NCBI RefSeq assembly: GCF_040712315.1
Contig: NC_134020.1
Location: 52,375,751-52,439,750 of the forward strand
Direction: 5' to 3'
DNA from: Castanea sativa
Lineage: Eukaryota; Streptophyta; Magnoliopsida; Fagales; Fagaceae
DNA length: 64,000 bases
The translations under genes were made by a program, and so were the position numbers. This document shows positions 34,828 to 46,407 of this stretch, piece after piece. Position 1 is the stretch's first letter. Each line of letters starts with the position of its first letter. The notes below the pieces were generated by a model. That model had not been told where the DNA came from. It saw nothing but the letters and a program-made list of their open reading frames with translations, and did no database searches.

Positions 34828-36132
34828 TATTTATTTATTTTTTAATTATGAAGTTTACGCCTTTTCCTTTTGTGTGTGCGTTGCTTTAAAAAAAAAAAAA
34901 AAAAGAAAGAAGAAATCTTTTACTTATTAGATTCAAAATGAGCCAAAAATTGATTTATGACGTGGTCTATGTGATTGAGATGTTGAATATGGCTTCAGGA
35001 TTCATAACTTAGCGATTTTGTATATGATTGAGCTGAAGGGCTATCAAGTTGGATTAGTTGGCTCTTCATTGAACCAATTTGCACACTTCAAGTTCGTATA
35101 TATAGAACATGTGTTTAAACTATTGATCACATTTTGAAACTCAAGGGATTTTTCTTTTTTCTTTTTTAAAGCCAAACTAAAACTCTTGTGTATAAGCGGC
35201 TTTGATCAAAACTAATTTACATGTACAAGCCATTGAGTTAACTTTCTGGTGTCTTGGTTATTCACATCTCATTTTGCTCTTTCATCTTGTTATAGAACAT
35301 TCTTGTATGCTAAAGGCACAACAGCTTTTGCCAAAACCTTGAATTATATTTCTTTTAGCTGACTTTCTCATCTTATGTGGTGATCTCTGGCTGTTCAACA
35401 TTTTTCTTTCTTTAATTGTATAGTAAAATTATTTTTGGAGCTTGTTTGATCATTACTTTTAGTTTTAGATGTTTTAAGTCCAAGCTATATATATTAAGTA
35501 TAATTGATATAATACACCTGTTCTCTCTTGAAAATGGGTTATGAACTATCATATAAAAAAGTGATTGGATGAAGGATAAATGCCACCAATTTGCATTAGC
35601 ATCTTTCTCCTTTTATGCATTATTTTCTGTGTGTGTTCAACCTTTTTATTATGTTCAGTCATTCTTAAAATTTTAATCTTGTATATCAGTACTAACTTTT
35701 ATGCTTGACTGAATGGGACTGCTGGGATTCTGTCTTTGGGCATTATCTTCTTTACGCATTATATGACGTTTTATTCTTAACTGGTGCAGTCAAAACATGG
35801 CAGCAAACATGGCAGTAAAGATTGCAGGAGCTGTTGCTGGAGCCTTCGCAATTTCATATGCTTGCGACTATCTTATGGCTGATAAGAAGATATTTGGAGG
35901 TCAGTTTGGGTGATGATAATATCTTGATAAATTAGTTCACAATCTATCTTCATTCAGTTTGATCAAATCATTAATTTGATAACCAGGTACTACCCCCTCA
36001 ACTGTTTCAAACAAGAAATGGATGGAAGAAACTGATAAGAGGCTCCAGGCTTGGCCTCGTGTTGCAGGGCCTCCTGTTGTGATGAATCCTATCAGTCGCC
36101 AGAATTTCATTGTCAAGGCCAAATCTGAATAG
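33655..36132 (+). CDS. small conserved single-membrane-span protein, 82 aa, with a 2.1-kb leader intron
   Basis: A non-coding first exon ends at 33707 (CACG|GTGAGT). The second exon starts at 35790 after TGGTGCAG. Coding runs from the ATG at 35797 to 35899 and from 35987 to the stop at 36132, with a phase-1 GT-AG intron of 87 bp. The 82-aa product has a hydrophobic segment at about residues 7-26 (VKIAGAVAGAFAISYACDYL), then a basic DKKIFGG, a central WMEETDKRLQAWPR and a C-terminal VAGPPVVMNPISRQNFIV. The small size, one membrane span near the N-terminus and basic flank resemble minor subunits of mitochondrial membrane complexes, but I do not recognise the family and assign no function. The coding span proper is 35797-36132; the transcript start near 33655 is approximate. 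Confidence 0.75.
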
Positions 36133-37557
36133 TGAAGCACATCGTTTGTTCATTTTGTTTCGCTTGTTATGCCTTACAAAGCCATGCTCACAAATTCTTC
36201 TGTATTCCGTTAGATTGTGCACTCTTATATCTGGTAATTTGGACTGTGTTTCAAATCTTTCCTGATCATAATAACCACTGCCAGGGTATTTCTTTGGCAG
36301 AATGATCTTTTTGTTAATGTTATTGGGTCTTTGATAATTGATTTTGTAAGCCAATTGGCTTCAAATTTCAGGATATGTCTATTACATAGGTTGTGTTTTG
36401 ACCATCAGAAAGTATTATTTCCCTATAGGATGTGATTTTGTATACCTTTAAGCTTCAAATTTCAGGATATGCTAACTCCAACTTGAGCACTATTATTTAC
36501 AAAGCTGGATAGGGAAATTAGGGATTCCATTCTTCTATTGAGTGGAAGCATAGAACTTCATAAATTGAAAGTAATCAATTTCATCCATCCAGAACTTCAC
36601 CGCGTAACATGTACCCCATTTTTCCCCTTCAATATGTTACCTTTTAGCCTTGCATGTGCTCTTTGTTTAGGACATTCCTCTATCCAAGCAGTAAAATCAT
36701 CTAGTCTAATAAGAGCCTCATTAGCTACTGCACGGCTAGCTTTGTTGCTATTATCTTGTGAGTACATTGAAACACAAACTTATCGCTAGCACATGCTCTT
36801 AGTTTATATAGTCTGAGGAAATGAGTGCCTGAATAGAATAACTAGTTGTGTGAAATGAATAAGCTCCCAACTGCATATCATGGAAATATGATACCTACAA
36901 GCAAACGCTCAAACAGGATGTCCCAATTCCTATTACCTATGCTCTTCTTTTGTTCAAAGTATTCATATACAGTAACACCTGACCCTGCTCTCCCATTCGT
37001 TGTCTCGGGCCAAACTTGGAGTTTCACCATCCAAGGCAGTAATGAAATTGCATTTTGCATGTGACAGTGATAGAGTGTTAAATGGCTTAGAAGTCTCTTA
37101 GGGTGAAGCAGGTATTCAATTTCTTTCACCCTTTGAACCCATAAATGAAAACACCTGTCTGTGTATATAAAATTTGAATGTGTTTGGGGTCAATAAGCAT
37201 GTTTTCCATACATTATGCGAGAGATGTTGCATCATAATTATGGACTTACGTAGTACAGTAAATGTTAGCATGCAAGAATCAACTTTCTCTCTACCTTTTC
37301 TTCCCCTTTTCTATTTATCCAATTTTCACCCCGACAAACAGTGTACGAGTCGTCAGACCCAACAATTTGTTGAGGTGCTACAGCATATACATGCTAACAT
37401 CTTGTATTGGTACACATTAATTTTAAGGAATTTTCCATTGGAACACAACCTCAAGAAAAGAAATAGAGTAAATTCCAGAAAGATGAGATAGAAGAGGGAG
37501 ACTAGGACCCACAAGAACAAGTGATAGAAACCTGTGGTGTGGAGACTTTGCTGATGC
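36133..37557. other. 3' flank and intergenic, no gene seen
   Basis: The 3' UTR is followed by unique-looking AT-rich DNA. Short open frames near 36538-37491 show no domain. Confidence 0.4.
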
Positions 37558-37560
37558 TAA

Positions 37561-37705
37561 TGGCCCGTTTGGTATGTGTGTTTAAACAACAATTTTCAAG
37601 TTAAAAAAAAAAAAAAAAAACGTATGGATGAAAAAGTATATGAAAATACGTGTAATATTGTTTAAAAACTGAATTGTTGTTTAAAATCACGTACCAAACA
37701 CCACC
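37561..37705. mobile_element. Tourist-like MITE (145 bp) with TAA duplication
   Basis: Left TGGCCCGTTTGGTATGTG and right CACGTACCAAACACCACC are imperfect inverted ends. The inner TTTAAACAACAATT and ACTGAATTGTTGTTTAAA also pair. TAA flanks both sides (37558-37560, 37706-37708). Confidence 0.7.
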
Positions 37706-37708
37706 TAA

Positions 37709-38740
37709 AAAGTTTGTGATTAGGAGTTGTCTCAATTTGTTTGAACGCATGGCATTATATTATTGAGTGGAGAGACCATTAGACATTATTGACATGGTTC
37801 TCTTGGTCTACAAAATAATTTCTCAAATTCTTGATTGCACATATTTGTAAATCTGAGTATTTATTTATTTTAGTTTGTAATGTGTATACCTCTACATCCA
37901 TAAATGTTCTATTCAATCTTCTAAAGAATTTTCTCATTAAGTATAAAATTCAAGTTAGTCTAATACCTAATAACTTGTTATTAAGTTGGACATATGAATT
38001 AATTTTCTCTTTAATCATTGAATGTGCATTTTGTAACGAGGTATTTATATTTTTGAAAGTGCCTTGGATCCTCTGAATTTACTAGGTGTGGAATGCAATG
38101 GTAGAATGCATATAATGTGCAATTCAATCTTCTGATGAATATCTCTGTTAGTTATAAATTTTCAACTAGTCTAATTTTTAAGTAATAAATTTGGTCATTT
38201 CAATTTTAGTGAAACTCACTAAACCTTCAATTAACAAATGTTAGTGCCCATTAGTGATTTGGCATCAACAAGTTAAAACTCTCTCTCTCTGTCTCTCCCT
38301 AGACACCGACAGAGAAAAGAAGACATTGACTACTAAAACATATATTTCAAAACGATTCTCTAAACCTAAATTTACCGCACCATAAATCTAAAACAAAAGA
38401 ATAATATATATCTAGAAGAAATAAAAAGAGATTATACAAGCAAAATGAAATTCAACATAGCGTAAATATTAGGTACCATTGCAGATTCCTAATTAATTGT
38501 ACCAACCAGTTTTTTAAAATCACCATTTAGCTAGTAGATCATGCGAAAGATTCAAATAAATAAGTACCTAGAATTAATAAAAAGAAATACAAATATGTTG
38601 AAACCAAATAAATGTTCAAATAAACCATTCCGAAATTCCTAAGACTCTCACTAACTAATCTCTAAGAATGTTTTAGTTAGCTAGCTAGTACCATACTAAA
38701 CATTCAAAGAGACACTAATTAAGTTGCTAAATAATCATTT
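37709..38740. other. intergenic and 3' flank of NAC-1
   Basis: AT-rich with no gene. 38660-38740 holds the family 3' block (TAGTACCATACTAAACATTC, then AAAGAGACAC) shared by all five NAC genes. Confidence 0.45.
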
Positions 38741-40880
38741 TCATGGATGATGATCATCTGTACTCTTCATACGCTTATTTGGGACACTATCATCCATGTG
38801 ATAATCGTCGAATAATTCTGATTCCGATGCTAAACCGCTATCCATTAGGGTTGAATTGTCTTGGTATCCCCTTAATTCATTGGGAGTAAAGTCTGAAGGC
38901 ATCAAATGCATGTATCCACTCAATTCATTTGTAGAAAAATTCGACTGCCCGAGAAAAGGCATATTGGGAAAGTGATCAACCGTATTAAGCAGCTCATCAA
39001 ATAGAGGGTGCAATGGTTCTACCTTCTGAGGAAGAGTTCCATAATCGGTAGCCATTGGTTGAAGCTGAGTAGGGAAGCTAGGAGCTTGAGGAGGATTTCC
39101 ATGATTGCCAGCCAATGCTTGAATTTCATTAGAGAACCTGCTTGGCATATGAGCACGATGAGGAGGACCATAATTATTGCAACCCATTGGTTGAAACTGA
39201 TTAGCCATTCTGCTGGATATATGATCAAGATTAGGTACATTTTGGTGGGACTGGTTTATCATTGCCCCATTTCTAGCTTTTCTATCTCCATCTTGAGAAG
39301 ATGTGGAACAGATCTCATTTTGAGATTGTTGAGGTTTGCTGGATTTGTTGCTTTCACTTTTCCAATAAATCTTACACAGAACCCATTTATCCAACTGGAT
39401 GACACAAAATTCAATGATAGTTAGATCAATAATGGAGATGAAAACAATGATATTTGGAAAAATAAAATACATAAGCTTAAAGAAAATTCAAGTAACATAT
39501 GTCATAATATAAATGCTAAAACAAAAAGATAAGTTCTACTCACCCTCATGTCATCTGGATTCCTTTTAGTTAGAGGAGGATGATTAATTCTATATTCATG
39601 CATAATCCAATTGGTCTTCTCACCCTTTGGAGGTTTTCCTCTGTAGAAAACAAGTGCTTTTCTAAACCCAATTAGGATTTCTGTCTTGGATTTGATTTTC
39701 TTGTCAGCTCCAGTGGCCTTCCAAAATCCATCACCAGCGGCTCGATTTGGACGAACTCCATTTTTATACTTTCGCTCTCTTGGGGTAAAAAAATACCATT
39801 CATTTTTTCCATATTGCGGGTATTGTTCTGTTAATCATCCAAAATATGTTATACTTGTTCTTTTAAATATGGTGTCAAAAATTAAAAGCAAGCTAAAAAT
39901 TGTTCATGTAAAACATGAAAAAGAAAAAGAAGAAGAGAATTTCTTATATGAATATAACTTTTTTATGGTACCAAACATAGAGTACCATCTCTTTACAATA
40001 TCAAAACACAAATCAATTATTGTGATGCAAAAAAAGGGAGTACAAAAACGATGGGAATTCAAGGAAACAAATCTGTACCAAAAGGTGGATGCATAGAGAG
40101 TAAAAACAAATATCAAAGCCACGAAAATCATGCAAATCATGCACCATTACTAATTAGATCTGATCAGTAAAACACATGTTAATTAAATATGGCAGTTTAG
40201 CATAATAACAATTAGCTAAAGAAACTTAAACATCATGTAATGCAATATAGTGCGTTCAGGCTCACTTTACACTAAAAAAATGGGAACCCTAGTTCGAAAT
40301 ATGAAACAAGTTTGCAACAAGAGAGTCAGCGATTAATTCAAAACTTATAAAAATAAAAACAAAAAGAACCTGTAAGCCACTCGGGGCTGTGGTTATATAG
40401 TTCAACATCCATAATCTTATTCCAAGGAAGGTGTTCTCCCAAGATCTTCCTCTTTAAGTAAAATATTATGAGCTCGAACTCGCTTGGGTCGAACTTATAT
40501 CCAGGTGGAGGATCAAGAGTATCAAAACTGCAGTAATTCATGTTTGGATTGTCATCAAGTTGAATCAAATCCTGAATGCTACCACTGTTTACAGCAACTT
40601 CCTCCTCGTCTTGTAGTTCTTCCCCTTGCTCTTGATCATCGTCAGCATCAACCACCGAGTCACTTACATTGCTCCTTGGTGATTCTGTTGCATTGTTTAT
40701 ATTGTGTATTGCATTGCACCTTGGTGATTCATGGTTTACATTGTGTATTGCATTGCGCCTTGGTGATTCTGTTGCTTGGTTTATATTGTGTACCACTTGG
40801 GTTGTTACACAAGAAACCATCAAAAGCGGCTCGTTTTGCTCATGATTAAGCTCCCTAACGCTCTCTGGAGAAGAAGACAT
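38741..40880 (-). CDS. NAC-1: NAC-domain transcription factor, 482 aa, three exons
   Basis: Exons 40880-40370, 39827-39544 and 39394-38741 (introns 542 and 149 bp, phases 1 and 0, GT-AG). An N-terminal extension of about 122 residues includes three ESPR(R/C/S)N repeats and an acidic [17 protein letters not shown] run. The NAM domain follows: [20 protein letters not shown] (subdomain A), [13 protein letters not shown] across intron 1, [15 protein letters not shown] (B/C), [17 protein letters not shown] (C), [19 protein letters not shown] and [12 protein letters not shown] (D), and [10 protein letters not shown] (E). The GDGFWKATG and ALVFYRGK motifs that contact DNA are intact. The C-terminal region (about residue 275 on) is Gln/Pro/Asn-rich with degenerate YGTLP / [13 protein letters not shown] units, as expected of an activation region, and ends [12 protein letters not shown]. 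It should be a nuclear DNA-binding regulator. TATA box near 40918-40930. The downstream ATG was chosen to match NAC-5. Confidence 0.85.
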
Positions 40881-41930
40881 TGCTACAAAAACGTAACTAT
40901 GAAACACTCTTCTCTTTCTCCTTTTTATATCACTAAAATAGGGTTGAGAGTCTCCTACCTGGAAAAAAAAACTTTGGAATGATAGTATTTCTGATGATAA
41001 AGTGATAATCCCACATTTAATTCAATTTCCTTAATCTTTAGAAAATTTCGGACTTATTTATCTGATAAGTTCAAGTTTAATAAAATTTGGATAATATTTT
41101 AAAAATTGAAACTAATGAACGAATCCTAATAGGACTACAATTTTGAATTTGAGGGCGAAAATTTTGCAGCCCTATCTTAAAGGCCACGTATGTGATTAAG
41201 TTAAGAGAGAGAGAAAGAGAGAGAAAAAAAAAAAAAAAAAAAAACGTACGAAGAAAGAAAAAGCAATTGATATTTTTATTTGTATGTTGCTAGGTTAGTC
41301 AAATATCTTATACGGCTAATTAGGCTATTCCATAAGGGGCTTGCTTTTAAATTTTAAGTAGAGATATAAGTTTTCAAGTGATAGTTGAATCTCAAAAACC
41401 CCAAAAATAGAAGAAGAAGTGATAGTTGAGGACAAAGAATAAGACTTTTTGTGATTGTTGATATAGTCGTTTGTAAACTGATGGATTGCATAGGTGAAAA
41501 AGATTAATCTATCGATAAAAGAAAAAAAGATAATATGTGAAAAGACTCTAAAAGACTAAATTAAACTACTGAACTTTGAAGTCATCAGTTGTATGTGGAG
41601 ATTTAAATAATTTTGTTATGCCCTAGGAGTTAATGATTACGCTGAAAGTTTAATTTGAATTTCTATGAGACATGTTGTTTTAGGACTTCTGGACTATATA
41701 ACGTGGTCATTGGATGATTTATGTGAATGATGGGTTTATTTATTTATATATTTTCTAACTTTATGTTATATGATGTAATTTTTTTATTGTTATAATTTAT
41801 GAATTTACCTAAATGGAGTATTTTTATTTTATTTTAGTCACTTTTTATAATTATAAAATATATTATTTAATTAATTTTTTGACATGTATTATTTAATTAA
41901 TTTAAAAACCTACAATCAATCAATCATCAA
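40881..41930 (-). promoter_or_regulatory. NAC-1 upstream region
   Basis: Minus-strand TATA-type GATATAAAAAGG at about 40919-40930. The conserved cluster block AAGTTCAAGTTTAATAAA lies near 41068-41086. An A-run follows GA repeats at about 41205-41244. No other gene is seen up to the repeat array at 41937. Confidence 0.5.
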
Positions 41931-41931
41931 A

Positions 41932-41936
<5 letters not shown>

Positions 41937-41976
<40 letters not shown>

Positions 41977-42256
41977 CAGAGACCTTATGTAGGAGAGTAT
42001 GAGGTTCAGCCAAGTGGCATATTTGTTGAGTTTCTTTGATTTAGGTTTCAACCACATCAAAATTTACATTTATGTAAAAAATTTAGTTCATTGAATGTGT
42101 CAATGAAGTGAATATACATTAAAATATATATATAAGAAAGAAAAAATATCACGTGAGAGACCATGTGATTATGTTATGTGGCGCTTTGTAAGAATAATTT
42201 TTCATTTAGCTTTACATCTCAACTTTTTTACATATTTGGATTATAATAAAATCAAT

Positions 42257-42297
<41 letters not shown>

Positions 42298-43398
42298 AAC
42301 AGAGGCCTTATGTGAGAGTGCATGAGTTCTTGCTACGTGGCGTTCTAATGTTACATTTAACATTTTTTATTACTTTTTGTAGGTGCACAATTGTACGCGG
42401 ACCCAAAAACGATTGTTGGGCTCAGGCCCAAAAGAGCCTTATACAATAAAATTTGTAAAGTATGTGTTTGAAATCTAGGTTCGGGATGTTGGAAGTTTGA
42501 CTAACAGGTTAGAGTGATACAATCTGTGCAAATGATGAACAAATATGACAAATAGATCTCCTCGGACGTAAGCCGAGGACGATTCATATAAATATTCTCT
42601 TTCTAGACCAAAGTTACAATCCTTAGTTCCTATATTTTTTCTTAGCAGAAAGTGTAGATCCCCCTCTCTTTCCTCTCTTGTCTCCTTATATACTTCTTTT
42701 TCACTAGTTCCTCCATGTGTCATACAAATTTTCCCCTTAGATACTTATCCCATCCGCCACTTTCTTGAAGTCTTCAAACAATAGCAGGAATGCTGAATTC
42801 TATTGTTCAGATGTCATTTCCCCATTAATGCAGCTAGTGAGGTAGATGCATGGTCTTTAATGTGGAGGTAACAGTCTTTTCCTTAGATATTTCTCTCACA
42901 TCTTTGCGTCTAGAGTGTGCTGGGATCGCCCTTTGACCCACCAGTTATTTCCAGGATTTTGCCTTCAACCCATTTAGCAAATCCCAGGATCTTTGCCGAG
43001 CCCGTCTGAGGAGACATTCATCTTCGGACAACTTCTCGGACCATTGTAGTGTAAGCCGACTCGTGGGTTTAGAGGCCTCCCTGACAAAAACAAACTGGTA
43101 CTAGTCAATCAGGCCCAAAACCCAAATGTTTATTCGATAGATTTTACCCCGCACACTTTTCATTAAGTTTTTTTTACTGTTACTTAATAGATCATAGTAA
43201 CTTCATTTTACTATTATATAAATTTAGTATTTTTTTTACCTCTTTTTATTAAGTTTTTTTTATATATTGTTACCCAATAGATGATAGTAACTTCTTTTTA
43301 CTATTATATAAAATATGGGTTGTTTTTGACAATTATACCAAAAGTTAATCTCTACAAAATGAACTACTTTTTAAAAATAGAAAACCCAATCAATCAAT

Positions 43399-43455
<57 letters not shown>

Positions 43456-43650
43456 CAGAGACCTCATATGAGAAAGCATGAGGTTCTACTAAGTGGCACA
43501 TTTGTTGAGCTTCTCTGATTTAGGCTTCAATCTCATCAAAATTTACATTTATGTAAAACTTTTAATTCATTGAATGTGTCAATGAAGTGAATACACATTA
43601 ATTATCTATAAGTATACACTATATATATATGAATTTTATATGGTTTTTAA

Positions 43651-43720
<70 letters not shown>

Positions 43721-44033
43721 AAAGAAAAAATATCACGTGAGAGACCATGTGATTCTATCATATGGTGCTTTATAAGAGTAATTTTTCATTTAACTTTACA
43801 TCTCAACTTCTTTATATATTTAGATTATAATAAAATTTTATTAATAGGATATCACTATATATATAAAAGCAAAGACTTCATGTGAGAGATTATGAGGTTT
43901 TGTCAAGTGGCACATTCGTTGAGTTTCTTTTATTTAGGCTTCTACCTCATCAAAGTTTATATTTATGTAAAATTTTTAATTCATTGAATATGTCAATGAA
44001 GTTAATACACATTAATTATTTATAAGTATGCAC

Positions 44034-44085
<52 letters not shown>

Positions 44086-44490
44086 AAAAACAAAATATCA
44101 CTTGAGAGACCATGCGATTATGTCATGTAGCACTTTGTAAGAATAGTTTTTCATTTAGCTTTACACCTCTACTTCTTTACATATTTGGATTATGTCATGA
44201 GTTCCTGCCACGTGGCGTTCTAATGTTGCATTTAGCATTTTTTACCTCTTTTCATTAAGATTTTTTTACTGCTACTTAATAGATCATAGTAACTTCATTT
44301 TACTATTATATAAATTTAGTATTTGTTTTACCTCTTTTTATTAAGTTTTTTTTTTTTTAATACTATTACCCAATAGATAATAGTAACTTCTTTTTACTAT
44401 TATATAAAATATGGGTTGTTCCTGACAATTATACCAAAAGTTAATCTCTACAAAAATGACTACTTTTTAAAAATAGAAAACCCAATCAAT

Positions 44491-44551
<61 letters not shown>

Positions 44552-44712
44552 CAGAGACCTCATGTGGGAGAGCATGAGGTTCTGCCAAGTGGCACATTCG
44601 TTGAGCTTCTTTGATTTAGGTTTCAACCACATCAAAATTTACATTTATGTAAAAAATTTAGTTCATTGAATGTGTCAATGAAGTGAATATACATTAATTA
44701 TCTATAAGTATG

Positions 44713-44743
<31 letters not shown>
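41937..44743. repeat. seven (AT)n microsatellites
   Basis: Tracts at about 41937-41973, 42259-42289, 43401-43451, 43669-43718, 44039-44083, 44494-44549 and 44716-44743. Each sits at an equivalent place in the repeated units, either at the unit start or before the ATATCACGTGAGAG block. Such tracts are prone to length change and to assembly error. Confidence 0.85.
42378..43155. mobile_element. solo LTR (778 bp) with 5-bp TSD CTTTT
   Basis: It begins TGTAGGTGCACAATTG and ends TTACCCCGCACA (TG...CA), flanked by CTTTT at 42373-42377 and 43156-43160. It has GCCGAGGACGATTCATATAA, which places a TATA-like signal near 42575-42600. No internal domain is left, so it arose by recombination between two LTRs. 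The homologous position in the next tandem unit (about 44245-44262, CTCTTTTCATTAAG) lacks the insertion, which gives an empty site. Confidence 0.85.
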
Positions 44744-44895
44744 AGAATTTTATATGATTTTTTTAAAAAAAATATAAGAAATAAAAAATATCACATGAGA
44801 GACCATGTGATTCTATCATATGGCGCTTTATAAGAGTAATTTTTCATTTAACTTTACATCTCAACTTCTTTACATATTTAGATTATAATAAAATT

Positions 44896-46020
44896 TTATT
44901 AATAAGATATCACTATTTTCACCAAGTGTTTAAATTTTTTATTTTTTACTTTTTGATTTCCCACAGTATTTTTTCAAAACTTTTAACTAGAGACTAATCA
45001 CTGTTTGCGATGGATGGGCCCATAGCGGGGTAAATCGATGGCCTAGGGAGTTTTTTGGTTTACCACTATCATACTTTAATAACATGAATGTGACATCATA
45101 AATTTTAGATGATATTTCATTAAGCCAACTAAACATTTACAATTTTGTCAAAAAAAAAAAACCTAAAAATTTACATGAAATTACAAATTTTTTATGCTAA
45201 CTCCAAGCCAATGTAGAAACAAAAATTATGATTAAAAATTTCAGTAAAAAAATAAATGATTAAACAAACAATCAACTTATTACACCACATTTTTTTGAGA
45301 AGATATTACACCACATAATAACTAATTTCTAATTTATGTAACTTTTTCTCTATAATTTAAATTCTTCATGCCCTTAATTTTATATTACGTCATTAATTTA
45401 ACAAAAATCTCTTCATGTTATTACAACATTACTTCTTATTATTACTTTAAAATATTTTGGATATTCTATATAAGTTTTTCGCGTCACATTTTAAAGCATT
45501 ATCCGCGCATCACGTGAGACCATGGCTAATTCTATTAATAGGATATCACTATTTTTACTGAGTGTTTAACTTACCACTATCATACTTGAATAACATAAAT
45601 GTGACATCATAAATTTTAGATGATATTTTCATAAGCCAACTAAACATTTACATTTTTCTCAAAAAAAAAATTAAAGCTAAACATTTACATGAAATTACAA
45701 ATTTTTTCTGCTAACTCCAAACCAATGTAGAAACAAAAATTATGATTAAAAATTTCAGCAAAAAAATAAATGATTAAACAAACAATTAACTTATTACATC
45801 ACATATTTTTTAGAAGATATTACACCACATAATAACTAATTTCTAATTTATGTAACTTTTTCTCTATAGTTTGAATTCTCCATCCCCTTAATTTTGTATT
45901 ACATCATTAATTTAGCAAAAATCCCTTTATGTTATTGCAACATTACTTCATGTTATTGCAACATTACTTCATATTATTACTTTAAAATATTTTGGATATT
46001 CTATATTACATATATTCTAT
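44896..46020. repeat. tandem duplication of a ~500-bp segment
   Basis: The segment from TATTAATA(A/G)GATATCACTA through CCACTATCATACTT, TGTGACATCATAAATTTTAG and GAAGATATTACACCACATAA appears at 44896-45475 and again at 45533-46010. Copy 1 has an extra ~118 bp (about 44945-45060). In copy 2 the phrase TGTTATTGCAACATTACTTC is itself doubled (about 45930-45972). Confidence 0.75.
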
Positions 46021-46407
46021 ATAAGTGGTTCGTTAGTTGAACTAGAGAACTAGATAATTATGGTTTGTATTGAATAACAAGTTGCAGGTATGTCATGTGT
46101 TAAATTTTTTTCCTTTTTAAACTTTGAGCTTTTTTTAATAAAAATTAAAAATAAAATAAAAAGAACACATGACAAGTTGTGATTGACGGAATATAAAATA
46201 GAAGAAAAAAATGGGACAATAACCAGTATTTCCAAACCATGGCTTGGTTTCCAATTCATGCAATCCAAATTCTAGAATAAAGGAAAAGAAATATGAAGAT
46301 AATGAAACCAAATGAAAGTTCAAATTAACCTATCCGGATTCGTAAAAAGTTCTTAATTAGCTAGTATCTATTAAACATTCAAAGAGACCCTATGTTGCTG
46401 GTAATAA
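46021..46407. other. 3' flank of NAC-2
   Basis: No gene. The shared family 3' block (TTAAACATTCAAAGAGACCC) is at about 46370-46390. Confidence 0.45.

Larger units (their letters stand above)
41937..45529 (+). mobile_element. tandem array of Helitron-like units
   Basis: Units start with a long (AT)n tract, then AAAGCAGAGACC(T/C)(T/C)ATGTG, GAGCATGAGGTTCTGCCAAG and TGGCACATT. They occur at about 41972, 43452, 43862 and 44548, with a shorter related start at 42296. Most units also carry TTTACATTTATGTAAAA, GTCAATGAAGTGAATA and ATATCACGTGAGAGACCATG. Long units (~690 bp) alternate with short ones (~400 bp), giving a ~1.1-kb higher-order duplication. The AT-rich start after an A, the CCAAGTGGCAC phrase and a GCGCATCACGTGAGAC block ending in CTAA|T at 45526-45530 fit Helitron ends. 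No Rep/helicase gene is present, so units are non-autonomous. Exact ends are uncertain because of the AT tracts. Confidence 0.5.

Noticed and set aside
39008..39424. Plus-strand 138-codon frame opposite NAC-1
   Set aside because: Antisense shadow of NAC-1 exon 3, crossing its intron acceptor.
43281..43885. Frames encoding (IY)n runs
   Set aside because: Translations of (AT)n microsatellites in the Helitron-like array.
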